NCBI GenBank assembly: GCA_903929885.1
Contig: CAIYWI010000103.1
Location: forward strand, 1 to 64,000
DNA: 64,000 nucleotides
Direction of reading: 5' to 3'
Source: an uncultured Phycisphaerales bacterium
GTDB taxonomy: Bacteria; Planctomycetota; Phycisphaerae; Phycisphaerales; UBA1924
Part shown: positions 29,129-38,390 of the stretch, one piece after another
Layout: every line of letters begins with the position of its first letter
Numbering within the stretch: the first letter of the stretch is position 1
Notes under the pieces: model-generated
What the model was told of the DNA's origin: nothing
Seen by the model: the letters and a program-made list of their open reading frames with translations, nothing else
Databases searched by the model: none
Program-made: the position numbers and the translations under genes

Positions 29129-30235
29129 TTACCGGGTCGCGAGCGACATCAGCACCGCCCCCGCCGCCGCCAAGCGAACCTGCGGCTCGGCATCATCCAT
29201 CAACTGGGAGAGGTGGGCGCCATTGCCTTTTCCCTTGGTGTGCCCGTACACGAAGGCCGACTGGGCACGGACCGGGGCGGACGGGTTTTGGACGTATTGA
29301 TCCGCCACAAAGCTCCCCTCGGGCATGCCCAACTGGGCCAGGGTGGCGGCGACCGCCAGCCGCACTTCCGCCGGGTACTGCTGCTTGGCCCGGTCTCGAT
29401 ACTCGACGATGGCCACCAGTTGCGCCGCCGCCTCCTTGTCCTTGATCGCCGCGATGCTCTGGACCGCCAGCACGGTGGCCTCGAGTTCGTCGGGCTGGGA
29501 GGGGTAGAGGGCGGCCCGGATCACCGGCCGCTGTGCATCGTCGCCCAGTTTGACCAACGCCTCGGCGATCTGCAGTTGCAAGAGTCGCGTCTGCGCGGGC
29601 GAGAGTTCCGGGAACTTCTGCCTCGCGGCGGCCTTGAGCAGCGGGATCGCGGAGGCGTCTCCCAACAGACCCAGCACGTCCACCGTCTGACGCTTGGCCG
29701 ACGGCGACGGATCGTTCAGCAGCACTTCGGCCAAGGGCGTGCGATCGACCGGCACTCGGTTGGCCGCCAGGGCGTAGATCGCACTCACTCGCACCACGGG
29801 CTGGCTGTCGCTCGTGAGTTCCTGCAGTTGGGGCGTGAAGCCGGCAAGTTTCGCGTGCCCCACCACCGACGCCGCCACCGCCCTCACGCCGGGGTTGGGA
29901 TCATTCAGCCCCGCCTCGATGATCGGGCGAAGGCGCACAGGCGCATACCACGCGGCTCCCACCGCGTTGGCCCGCAGCGTCGGATCGACCGACTTGGCAT
30001 TCTCCTCGACGATGCCGATGGCCTTCTCTCGAAGGGTCGAGATCGCCACCTGCGCAGGGGGCTGCGACGCGACGTTCCTGGCCGTGCTGCCGGCGCCGCC
30101 GTTCGATGTCGCCATCGCGGAGGCATCCGACGCGGGCTTCTTCGCTCGCTGGGGCTGTTGACAGCCCGCCATCGCCAGCGTCGCCGCCACCGCCGCCACA
30201 CTCACCACTCGCGTCATGCCGCCGTGCGTCTTCAT
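29129..30235 (-). CDS. Lipoprotein with HEAT-like repeats
   Basis: MKTHGGMTRVVSVAAVAATLAMAGCQQ lipobox; HEAT-like repeats (LRPIIEAGLNDPNPGVRAVAASVVGHAKL...). ATG overlaps the lnt stop codon (ATGA). Confidence 0.8.
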   Translation of the reverse strand: MKTHGGMTRVVSVAAVAATLAMAGCQQPQRAKKPASDASAMATSNGGAGSTARNVASQPPAQVAISTLREKAIGIVEENAKSVDPTLRANAVGAAWYAPVRLRPIIEAGLNDPNPGVRAVAASVVGHAKLAGFTPQLQELTSDSQPVVRVSAIYALAANRVPVDRTPLAEVLLNDPSPSAKRQTVDVLGLLGDASAIPLLKAAARQKFPELSPAQTRLLQLQIAEALVKLGDDAQRPVIRAALYPSQPDELEATVLAVQSIAAIKDKEAAAQLVAIVEYRDRAKQQYPAEVRLAVAATLAQLGMPEGSFVADQYVQNPSAPVRAQSAFVYGHTKGKGNGAHLSQLMDDAEPQVRLAAAGAVLMSLATR

Positions 30236-31968
30236 GCCTTGGACTCCCGTTCCCCCGGGCGACGACGCAGGGCCGCCCACATCAGGGGAGCCAACCACGC
30301 CAGCGAGGCCCACCCGGCCACGTCGCCCATCCGGGCATACATCGTCAGTTCGCCGGGAAGTTCAACAACCGTGGGGACCACCCCCTCGGTCAAGGCGGGG
30401 GAGGCCGCCCCGACGGGGCCCAGTTCCCGCACGCGACCCGTCGCGTCGATGGCGCACGAGATGCCCGTGTTGGCCGCACGCACCATGGGCGTCGCCAGTT
30501 CGAGCGTTCGCCAGCGGGCGATCTGCAGGTGCTGCTCGCGGGCCGGCGCAAAGTTCCCGAACCAACCGTCGTTGGTCACGTTGATGATCACATCGGCGCG
30601 ACGCACGCCGTCGCGGCCCGCCACCAGCCGCCGCACGTGCGGCGCGACGGTCACCTCGAAGCAGATGGGCGTGGCGGCGCGGAAGGTGCCGCCGCCGGCC
30701 CTGGGCAACTCGAAGGCGGTATCGGCCGTGCCCGCATCGAGGTCGAACCGCATGCCTCTTGCGCCAAGATCAAGCAACGCCCGCTCGAGGGACGGGAAGT
30801 TCGAGATGTACGGCATCGTCTCGCCGAAGGGCGTCAGACGCACCTTGTCGTAGCGAGTCCTGCTCGTCTGGCCCCCTTGCAGCAGGTACACGCTGTTGAA
30901 GCGTCGGTCGTACCTGAACTCGAGCCCGTCGTCGACGGGTTCGACGCGGAACCCCTCCTGCGCATCCTCGCCCAGCAGCAACGCCGCGCGGATCCGCTGC
31001 GAGAGACCCTTCACCTGCACCGCGAAGTGATCGGCATCAACCCGCTTCACGCCCGGCGCGGTCCGGATCTCGTGATAGACGCCCTTGGATCGCAACTCCT
31101 CGAGCGCCTCGGGTTCGAGCGTCACGCCCGGAAGCATCGTCTCGGGCCACACGATCACGTCGGGCTCGGTCTTGGCCGCGGCCTCCGTCATCGCCTCGAA
31201 CCTCGCGTAATCCGCCAGTTCCGACTCCATCGTCCACGCGAGCTTGTTGCTCTGTGGCACGTTGGTCTGGATCGCCGTGATGCGCACTGATTCGCCCGTG
31301 CCCTTGGGCGCCAACGCCGCGGGCCAACTCGCCACGATCGCCATCGCCCATGCCGCCGCACCGAGCACCGACCACGCCCGTCGCCCCGCCCTCGCGTCGA
31401 GCACCGCCGCCGCGGGGATGCAGGTCAGCATCGACACGAGATACACGCCCCCCACCGTCGCCGGCGCGGCCAGCGCCGGCGCATCGATCAGCGGATAGGC
31501 CACCAGGCCCCACGCATAGCCGTTGGCGAAGAGTTCGCCACGGACGAACTCGATGGCCACCCACGACGGCGCGAGGAGCAGCCACGACGGCAGACGGGGC
31601 CAACGCCCAATCGCTTCGCTCGCGAGCCACGCGAAGAACGCAGGCCAAAAGGACTGAATGAGGACCAGGAAGGGATACCCCGGCGCGGAGACGTCAAAGA
31701 TCCACCACTCCGTGAAGGCCCAGAACGGCACGGACCCCGCCCACACCGCCAGCCCGCCGAGCAACCGCCTGCGTCGCGACGGCTCTCTCGCGAGCCGGGT
31801 TGCCGCGAGGAACGGCCCGAGCGGCGCGAGGAACGCGCATGGCCACCAACCCACGGGCGCGAAGGCCAGGAACATCGTCAGCGAATGGAACAGGCCGAGC
31901 GACAGGCATGCCGCGACGAGCGAGCTCGCAAGCCAAGGGCGGGGGCGTTCGGCGACGACGTTCGCCAT
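30232..31968 (-). CDS. lnt: Apolipoprotein N-acyltransferase
   Basis: N-terminal multi-TM region followed by nitrilase domain (VIVWPETMLPG; TPFGETMPY; PICFEVTVAPHVRRL; VTNDGWFGNFAPAREQHLQIARWRTLELATPMVRAANTGISCAIDATGRV). Confidence 0.92.
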   Translation of the reverse strand: MANVVAERPRPWLASSLVAACLSLGLFHSLTMFLAFAPVGWWPCAFLAPLGPFLAATRLAREPSRRRRLLGGLAVWAGSVPFWAFTEWWIFDVSAPGYPFLVLIQSFWPAFFAWLASEAIGRWPRLPSWLLLAPSWVAIEFVRGELFANGYAWGLVAYPLIDAPALAAPATVGGVYLVSMLTCIPAAAVLDARAGRRAWSVLGAAAWAMAIVASWPAALAPKGTGESVRITAIQTNVPQSNKLAWTMESELADYARFEAMTEAAAKTEPDVIVWPETMLPGVTLEPEALEELRSKGVYHEIRTAPGVKRVDADHFAVQVKGLSQRIRAALLLGEDAQEGFRVEPVDDGLEFRYDRRFNSVYLLQGGQTSRTRYDKVRLTPFGETMPYISNFPSLERALLDLGARGMRFDLDAGTADTAFELPRAGGGTFRAATPICFEVTVAPHVRRLVAGRDGVRRADVIINVTNDGWFGNFAPAREQHLQIARWRTLELATPMVRAANTGISCAIDATGRVRELGPVGAASPALTEGVVPTVVELPGELTMYARMGDVAGWASLAWLAPLMWAALRRRPGERESKA

Positions 31969-32009
31969 CGATGAAGCGTCGAGCGTCCTCGTGGGCGGGT
32001 GACGTGCCG

Positions 32010-32864
32010 TCACTTGCCGGAGTAGTCGATGATCCTCGCGATCTCGTTGCGGAGCTGCGACCGGTGAATCACGCGATCGACCAGCCCGCTCTTGCGGAGG
32101 AACTCCGATCGCTGGAAGCCCTCGGGCAGTTCCTGGCGGATCGTCTGCTGAATCACGCGCGGCCCCGCGAAGCCGATCAGCGCGTTGGGCTCGGCGAAGA
32201 TCACGTCGCCGAGCATCGCGAACGACGCCGTCACGCCGCCGGTGGTCGGATCGGTCAGCACGGAGATGAAGAGACCGCCGGCCTGGTCGTAGCGGGCCAG
32301 CGCCGCGCTCGTCTTGGCCATCTGCATGAGCGACAAGCCCGACTCCTGCATGCGAGCGCCGCCCGAGCAACTCACGATGACGAGGGGCAGCCCCGTGCGG
32401 GTGGCCTCCTCGATGGCGCGGGTGATCGTCTCGCCCACCACGCTTCCCATCGAGCCCATCATGAAGGTCAGGTCAAGGCAGCAGACCATCGCCTCGCGGC
32501 CCTTGATGAACATGCGGCCCGCCTTGATGGCGTCCTTCGCGCCCGTCTTGATCTGCTCGGCCAGCAGGCGGTCGGAGTAGGCCTTGAGATCCTTGAACTG
32601 CAGCGGGTCGGCGGCCGAAAGGTTCCCGAACATCTCCTGGAACGAATCGGTGTCCGCGAGCTGCCCGATGCGCTCGGCCGCGCTGATGCGATGATGGAAG
32701 TCGCACTCGGGGCAGACGTTGAGGTTGGCCTCGAGGTGGCGGCGGTACACCATCTTGCCGCAGGCCTGGCAGCGGAGCCACAGGCCCTCGGGGATCGCCG
32801 ACCGCCGCTGCGGCCGAACCTCGTTCCACGTCCTTGTGGGGGTCTCGCTTGCTCGTCGCGCCAT
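32010..32864 (-). CDS. accD: Acetyl-CoA carboxylase carboxyltransferase subunit beta
   Basis: LWLRCQACGKMVYRRHLEANLNVCPECDFHHRISAAERI zinc domain; SCSGGARMQESGLSLMQMAKTSAAL; DPTTGGVTASFAMLGDVIFAEPNALIGFAGPRVIQQTI. Confidence 0.97.
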   Translation of the reverse strand: MARRASETPTRTWNEVRPQRRSAIPEGLWLRCQACGKMVYRRHLEANLNVCPECDFHHRISAAERIGQLADTDSFQEMFGNLSAADPLQFKDLKAYSDRLLAEQIKTGAKDAIKAGRMFIKGREAMVCCLDLTFMMGSMGSVVGETITRAIEEATRTGLPLVIVSCSGGARMQESGLSLMQMAKTSAALARYDQAGGLFISVLTDPTTGGVTASFAMLGDVIFAEPNALIGFAGPRVIQQTIRQELPEGFQRSEFLRKSGLVDRVIHRSQLRNEIARIIDYSGK

Positions 32865-33046
32865 GCGTCACCTGCCGTCAAAGGGGCATGCTCGCCGGAT
32901 CCATCCGTCGTCGGTCTCCGACCCCACGGTCAGGGGACCTCGAGCACGCCCGTGCCTTCGGGGAAGAGTCTATGCGGCCGCCCTTCCCGCGGTCCGGGGT
33001 TATCCGCCACACCCGTACAGATCACGATCGCGTGGTCAAGATGGCG

Positions 33047-34150
33047 TCAGATTCGCCTGGGAACCAGCGAGTGGGCGAGTTCGATCGCCGCTTCAGCGGA
33101 GGCCGCGTAGCCGTCGGCGCCGATCTTGGCGGCTGATTCGGGGCAGCCGCCGAAGGCCGGCCCGCCGACGATGATCGTCGGGCATGGGTTGAGATCGCGC
33201 CGCAACAAGGCGATCGAGTCCTCGATGGTGCTGATCTGCGAGGGCATCGCCGCGGAGATGGCCACCGCATCCGCGCCGTAGTCGACCACGGCTCGGACCA
33301 GGTCGACGGCAGGCACGTCGGCGCCCAGTTCGATCACCCGCCACCCGGCGAGCTCGAAGAAGTCGGCGACCACCCGCACGCCCAGGTCGTGCGTGTTGCC
33401 CTCGGCCGCCGCCACGATGAGCGTCAGCCCGACGGGCTCTCTCGCCTTGGCCAGGGCGCACAACTGAGCCATGACCGATCGCGTCGTGGCGGTGGCGAAG
33501 TGCTCCTCGGCCACCGAGAGTTCGTTGATGTGCCACATCCGCCCCACTTCGCGCTGCACGGGGAGCAGAATGTGGTTGTACGCGTCGCGGATCGAGACCC
33601 CGCCGGCCACCGCATCCATCACGACCCGGCTCGCGGCACGTCGGTCGCCCTCGAGAATCGCCAGCAGGTACTCGGCCGCCACCCGCCCATGCGCCGTGTC
33701 CACCGAGAGGCACGAGGGGGGTGTCACGTCCGCGGACGCCAGCACCCGCGTGGCGCCTTCGAAGCATGCATCGATCAACGCCGCGTCCACGTCGGGCACC
33801 TCGCGTCTCAGCGTCGCGCGAAGCACGCTCAGGCTCGTCGACAGGTCTTCCAGCGGCACGCCCCTGGCCCTGAACGCAGCGGCGGCCCATGCCACCTGCG
33901 TCGCGAACACGCCAGGCGAGGCCACGCTCATCGCGGCGGCCAGATCCATCAGGCGTCCGCAGTAATGCTCCTTCCACTTGGTCGACGGCTCGGGCCGATA
34001 CCGGCCAGACATGCCCGGATGCGCCCGCAGCAGCGCGGTCGCCGCCATGTCGGCCAACTCCGCCATTCTCGCACGCAACATGTCCGCCGCGAAGCGGGCG
34101 TTCACCTGATCGGCGGTCGGTTCTGCATGACGATTCGAGGCGTGGCTCAT
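33047..34150 (-). CDS. Cobalamin (B12)-binding domain protein, CarH-like sensor core without MerR domain
   Basis: WHINELSVAEEH = W-x9-EH; AEGNTHDLGVRVVADFFELAGWRVIELGADVP (x-x-H-x-x-G B12 motif), AISAAM, IIVGGPAFGG. Confidence 0.85.
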   Translation of the reverse strand: MSHASNRHAEPTADQVNARFAADMLRARMAELADMAATALLRAHPGMSGRYRPEPSTKWKEHYCGRLMDLAAAMSVASPGVFATQVAWAAAAFRARGVPLEDLSTSLSVLRATLRREVPDVDAALIDACFEGATRVLASADVTPPSCLSVDTAHGRVAAEYLLAILEGDRRAASRVVMDAVAGGVSIRDAYNHILLPVQREVGRMWHINELSVAEEHFATATTRSVMAQLCALAKAREPVGLTLIVAAAEGNTHDLGVRVVADFFELAGWRVIELGADVPAVDLVRAVVDYGADAVAISAAMPSQISTIEDSIALLRRDLNPCPTIIVGGPAFGGCPESAAKIGADGYAASAEAAIELAHSLVPRRI

Positions 34151-34259
34151 GGCTGACTCGGAGCGTTGATACCGGCGACCCCTTCCCTTCCCGCCTGCAT
34201 TCGCCGCTCGCGGCTCCTTGGATGAAGCCCCCCGGGCCGCCTCGCCCCTCACAAGTCCC

Positions 34260-35048
34260 TCACCCCCGCGGATCGCCCCCGAGCCAAGCCCCCACGATGC
34301 CTCGCGTGTACGCCCCCGCGAGCCCGCGAAGGAACGGCTTGACGTGCTCGCCGCCCTGATCGTCGGCCACGTCGGAGATGGTCCTGACGCACGCGAAGGG
34401 AACGCCGTGCTCGTGGCACACCTGCGCCACCGCGGCCCCCTCCATCTCCACGCACACCGCCTCGGGCGCGCGGGCCCGCACCATGTCGCGGGTGTGGCGA
34501 CTGAAGATGACCTGATCGCCGCTGGCGATCACGCCGCGCCGCACCCGAGGTTCGCCCACCGCCGCCTCCGCGAGCAACTGCGCCGGCGCATCGACGCGCA
34601 ATCGCTCGACCACGAACCGCTCGGCCGCCTTCGCGATCGCCCGCGACATCGCCTCGTCGACAGGCAACGAGGAGATGCCCAGCATCGGCACATGCAGCGG
34701 CGGGAAAAAGGGCGAGGCGTCGAGATCGTGCTGGACCAGCGAAGTCGCCACCACGACGTCGCCCCGCGACACGCCATCCAGGCCGCCGGCGATCCCGAAG
34801 AAGACCGCCGCGCCGATGCCGTGCTCGAGAATCAGTTCGGTCGCCGTCGAGGCCGAGGCCACCTTGCCCCACCGCGAGAAGACGATCACCACCTCGCGCC
34901 CGTGGAGCGTCCCGACATGAAAGGTCCGGCCCGCACGCTCGCGCGTCTCGCGGCACTTGAGGTGCGACACGAGCGCATCGATCTCCTCGGGCATCGCGCC
35001 CATGATGCCCAGAGGGCCAGCCGACCGCCGTTGATCGTTCGTCGTCAC
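34260..35048 (-). CDS. 5'-methylthioadenosine/S-adenosylhomocysteine nucleosidase-like
   Basis: LGIMGAMPEEIDALVSHL...GKVASASTATELILEHGIGAAVFFGIAGGLDG...VCVEMEGAAVAQVCHEHGVPFACVRTISDVAD; GTG 35048 likely start (ORF track 35240). Confidence 0.85.
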   Translation of the reverse strand: MTTNDQRRSAGPLGIMGAMPEEIDALVSHLKCRETRERAGRTFHVGTLHGREVVIVFSRWGKVASASTATELILEHGIGAAVFFGIAGGLDGVSRGDVVVATSLVQHDLDASPFFPPLHVPMLGISSLPVDEAMSRAIAKAAERFVVERLRVDAPAQLLAEAAVGEPRVRRGVIASGDQVIFSRHTRDMVRARAPEAVCVEMEGAAVAQVCHEHGVPFACVRTISDVADDQGGEHVKPFLRGLAGAYTRGIVGAWLGGDPRG

Positions 35049-35076
35049 GACGCGAGGGTAGTGGCCCTTGCCCGGA

Positions 35077-35739
35077 TCACTTCCGGGTGCCCGCCCGCTT
35101 CTTGGCGGTCTTCTTCTTTGGAGCGGCCTTCTTGGCAAGGGACTTCGTCGCGGTCGCCTTCTTGGCGGCAGACTTCTTGACTGCCGGCTTCTTGACTGCC
35201 GACTTCTTGACTGCCGGCTTCTTCGCCGCGGGCGTGGCAACCTCGCTCGAACCGGCCGCCATCGACTCGATCGTCGCGAGCACCTCCGCGGCGTGACCGG
35301 GCACCTTCACGTTCTCCCACGCCTTGGCCACCTTCCCGTCGCGGCTCACGAGGAACGTCGAGCGGATGACGCCCATGTACGTGCGACCGTACATCGACTT
35401 GGCTCCCCACACGCCGAAGGCCCCCGCGGCACGGGGCGTTCCCCCGTCGGCGGGCGGATCGGCCAGCAGTTCCACGCCGAGTTTCTCCTTGGCGATGAAT
35501 GCCGCGTGACTCTTGACGCCGTCAGGACTCACACCCACGACCGCCGCATCGAGGGCCTCGAACCTGGCCGCCAGGTCGGTGAAGTCGCACGCCTCGGACG
35601 TGCACCCGGGCGTCATGTCCTTGGGGTAGAAGTACACGACGAGCCACGAGCGGACGATCTCCCGCAGCCGGCGGGGCGTGCCCTTCGAGTCGTCGAGGGT
35701 GATGTCAGGAATGGAACGGCCGATGGCGAGCGCGGGCAT
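35077..35739 (-). CDS. Bcp/PrxQ-type peroxiredoxin with C-terminal Lys/Ala-rich tail
   Basis: MPALAIGRSIPDITLDDSKGTPRRLREIVRSWLVVYFYPKDMTPGCTSEACDFTD...; tail AAKKPAVKKSAVKKPAVKKSAAKKATATKSLAKKAAPKKKTAKKRAGTRK. Confidence 0.92.
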   Translation of the reverse strand: MPALAIGRSIPDITLDDSKGTPRRLREIVRSWLVVYFYPKDMTPGCTSEACDFTDLAARFEALDAAVVGVSPDGVKSHAAFIAKEKLGVELLADPPADGGTPRAAGAFGVWGAKSMYGRTYMGVIRSTFLVSRDGKVAKAWENVKVPGHAAEVLATIESMAAGSSEVATPAAKKPAVKKSAVKKPAVKKSAAKKATATKSLAKKAAPKKKTAKKRAGTRK

Positions 35740-35786
35740 GGATGGAGCTCCGAAGCAGGATCGCGACGACGCGTCGCGCGTCACGC

Positions 35787-36368
35787 TCACTTCGACGCCG
35801 GCGTCCCGCTCGATGCACCATCCTGCGGCGGCGGCCACGGGGCGCCGGCCCGCTCCACCGACGTGGGCCCCGACACGATCCACGCCACGAGCCCCACGAA
35901 GATGGCCGATGCCAGCACCACCACCAGCACCACCGCCAGCATCACGCGCTGCGCCAACCGCTCGTGGCGAGCGGCGGACGTCGCCCGTTCGCGATGCCTC
36001 GGCGGCTGCACCTCGCCGTGACGGGCGGCATCCTGCACCGCCGCCAGCACGAGGTGGGCCTCGAAGGGACGCATGCCCGTTCGAACCGCGCCGGCAACCA
36101 GCCGCCGACGCACCTCGGGAGGCAGCACGGCCGCCCGGCCGCCCTGGATCGAGTCGATTGCCTCCTTCGCGAGTTGCTCGTAGGGGCTCGTCTGGGCGAG
36201 ATCCCTCGCGAGATGATTCTCCATCGCCACCGCGCGGCGGACAGCCACCACCTCCGCGGCGGCCTCCACCTCGGGCGACACGGGCGCGGCGGACTCCTCC
36301 GCCAGTTGCAGCACCGAGCGTCGCGGCGGGAGGCCGCCCTGACCGGGGTTGTCGCGCACGAAGCGCAT
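35787..36368 (-). CDS. Hypothetical protein with C-terminal TM segment
   Basis: MRFVRDNPGQGGLPPRRSVLQLAEESAAPVSPEVEAAAEVV...VMLAVVLVVVLASAIFVGLVAWIVSG; ATG 36368. Confidence 0.6.
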   Translation of the reverse strand: MRFVRDNPGQGGLPPRRSVLQLAEESAAPVSPEVEAAAEVVAVRRAVAMENHLARDLAQTSPYEQLAKEAIDSIQGGRAAVLPPEVRRRLVAGAVRTGMRPFEAHLVLAAVQDAARHGEVQPPRHRERATSAARHERLAQRVMLAVVLVVVLASAIFVGLVAWIVSGPTSVERAGAPWPPPQDGASSGTPASK

Positions 36369-36507
36369 CGAGCGGCCGATGCCGCAAGTGGCGGGCCACG
36401 CCGACTCCCCCGGACCGGGGCGATGCTGCGCAGAGGCCGTCGCCCGTGAAGGGCGGCCGACGGCCCGACGCGTGCTCGGGCTCACCGTCCCGCTAACCTT
36501 GCGGTCC

Positions 36508-38280
36508 ATGGCTTCCGTCCCCACCACTCCCGCCTCGCCGGTCGTCACGCGGTTCGCCCCCTCGCCCACCGGGCACCTGCACATCGGCGGCGCTCGCACC
36601 GCCCTGTTCTGCTGGGCCTTCGCTCGCCGCCACGGCGGCAAGTTCATCCTCCGCATCGAGGACACCGACCGCGCCCGCAGCAGCATCGAGTCGGCCCGCG
36701 GCATCATGGAAGACCTCGCCTGGCTCGGCATCGACTGGGATGAGGGCCCCGAGTTCACCGCCGGCGCCCGCACCCTCGGCGGCGACCCGCGAAAGGTCGG
36801 CCCCTTCTTCCAGGCCCAGCGGGTCCATCTCTATGACGCCTACATCGAGTGGCTGGTCGCCAACGAGCGTGCCTACCCGGCCTTTGACACCCCCGAGGAA
36901 CTCGAGGCGCAGCGCAAGGCCGTCACCGATCGCAAGGGCACCTTTCGCTACGACCGAACCAACGCCACGCGCATCCCGCTCGCCGAGCGGCTCGATCGCA
37001 TGCGCTCGGGCACGCCTCACGTCGTGCGATTGCTCGCACCCCGCGAGGAGGTCGTCGTGCGAGACTCGGTCCTCGGCGACGTGCGCTACGCGCCCGGCGA
37101 ACTCGACGACTTCGTCCTCCGCAAGGCCGACGGTTTCCCGACGTACCACTTCGCCGTCGTCATCGACGACGAACTCATGGGCGTGACGCACGTCCTTCGC
37201 GCCCAGGAGCACCTCAACAACACCCCGCGTCACGTCGCCCTCCAGCACGCGCTGCGTCGCCTCGACACCGGCGAACCCTTCCGCACGCCCGCCTACGCGC
37301 ACATGCCGCTGATCTTCAACATGGACTCCACGAAGATGAGCAAGCGCGACAAGGCCAAGGCCGCCCGCGCGGCGCTCAAGGCCGCCATGGCCAAGGACGC
37401 CTCGATCACGCCCGCCCGCATCGCCTCCGACACCGGCCTTGAGGCCGCGCTGGTCGAGGGCTTCGCCAAGGCCGACAACGACTCGCTCGAGGCCGCCGCC
37501 AGGATCGCCGCCCGCTTCAACGCGACCCTCCCGGAGATCGAAGTCGCCGACTTCCGCGCCAACGGCTACCTCCCCGCCGCGATCGTCAACTTCCTGAGTC
37601 TGCTGGGCTGGAATCCGGGCATGAAGCTCCCCGACGGCAAGGACCTCGAGAAGTTCGACGCGGCGTTCCTCGCGGCGAACTTCTCCCTCGAACGCATCGG
37701 CACCACCAACGCCCGCTTCGACCGCGTGAAGCTCGCGAGCTTCAACGGCGACGCGCTCGCCGCGCTTCCCGTCGAGGAGTTCGCCTCCCGCTGGGCCGCG
37801 TGGTGCCTCGAGCACCAGCCCACGCTGTCCGCCAAGCTGGGCGTCACCGACGCGAGCGTCCGCTCCCCCCGCTGGGACTGGCTCGCCCAGGTCGTGCGCG
37901 TCAGGGCGAAGACGCTCGCCGAAGCCTCTCGGCCCGCGGCTTTCATCCTTCTCGACGACCACGCCATCCCCTTCGACCGAAGCCACGTCGACAAGCACCT
38001 GCTCGCCTCGGACGGCGCAGGACTGTCGCTGCTGGGCGACTTCGCCGCCCGTCTCGGTGCGCTCGAGTCCTTCGAGCCGGCTCCCATCCACGCGTTGATC
38101 GAAGCGATGGTCAAGGAGAAGGGCCTGCCCAACATGGGCCCCTTGGCTCAGGCGATTCGCGTTGCCGTGGCGGGCGTCGCGGTGAGCCCGCCCTTGGGCG
38201 AAACGCTGGCCGCCCTCGGACGCGAGGCGAGCATGACGCGACTGCAGCGGTGCCTGGCGGCTTTCTCATCCGCGCGGTGA
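36508..38280 (+). CDS. gltX: Glutamyl-tRNA synthetase
   Basis: RFAPSPTGHLHIGGARTALFCWAFARRHGGKFILRIEDTDRARS; KMSKRDK motif; SLLGWNPG. Confidence 0.95.
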   Translation: MASVPTTPASPVVTRFAPSPTGHLHIGGARTALFCWAFARRHGGKFILRIEDTDRARSSIESARGIMEDLAWLGIDWDEGPEFTAGARTLGGDPRKVGPFFQAQRVHLYDAYIEWLVANERAYPAFDTPEELEAQRKAVTDRKGTFRYDRTNATRIPLAERLDRMRSGTPHVVRLLAPREEVVVRDSVLGDVRYAPGELDDFVLRKADGFPTYHFAVVIDDELMGVTHVLRAQEHLNNTPRHVALQHALRRLDTGEPFRTPAYAHMPLIFNMDSTKMSKRDKAKAARAALKAAMAKDASITPARIASDTGLEAALVEGFAKADNDSLEAAARIAARFNATLPEIEVADFRANGYLPAAIVNFLSLLGWNPGMKLPDGKDLEKFDAAFLAANFSLERIGTTNARFDRVKLASFNGDALAALPVEEFASRWAAWCLEHQPTLSAKLGVTDASVRSPRWDWLAQVVRVRAKTLAEASRPAAFILLDDHAIPFDRSHVDKHLLASDGAGLSLLGDFAARLGALESFEPAPIHALIEAMVKEKGLPNMGPLAQAIRVAVAGVAVSPPLGETLAALGREASMTRLQRCLAAFSSAR

Positions 38281-38371
38281 TGCCACGGTGCGGGACCATG
38301 GGCTTGCATGGTTCTCCGCATCGCCACGCCGCACGGCAACAACCCGGCGTCGCGAGGAGGGAAGTCCGCCC

Positions 38372-38388
38372 CGACCCGTGACGGGTCG
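38372..38388 (-). terminator. Hairpin downstream of folD (no U-tract)
   Basis: CGACCCG-TGA-CGGGTCG 7-bp stem immediately after the folD stop. Confidence 0.35.
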
Positions 38389-38390
38389 AT

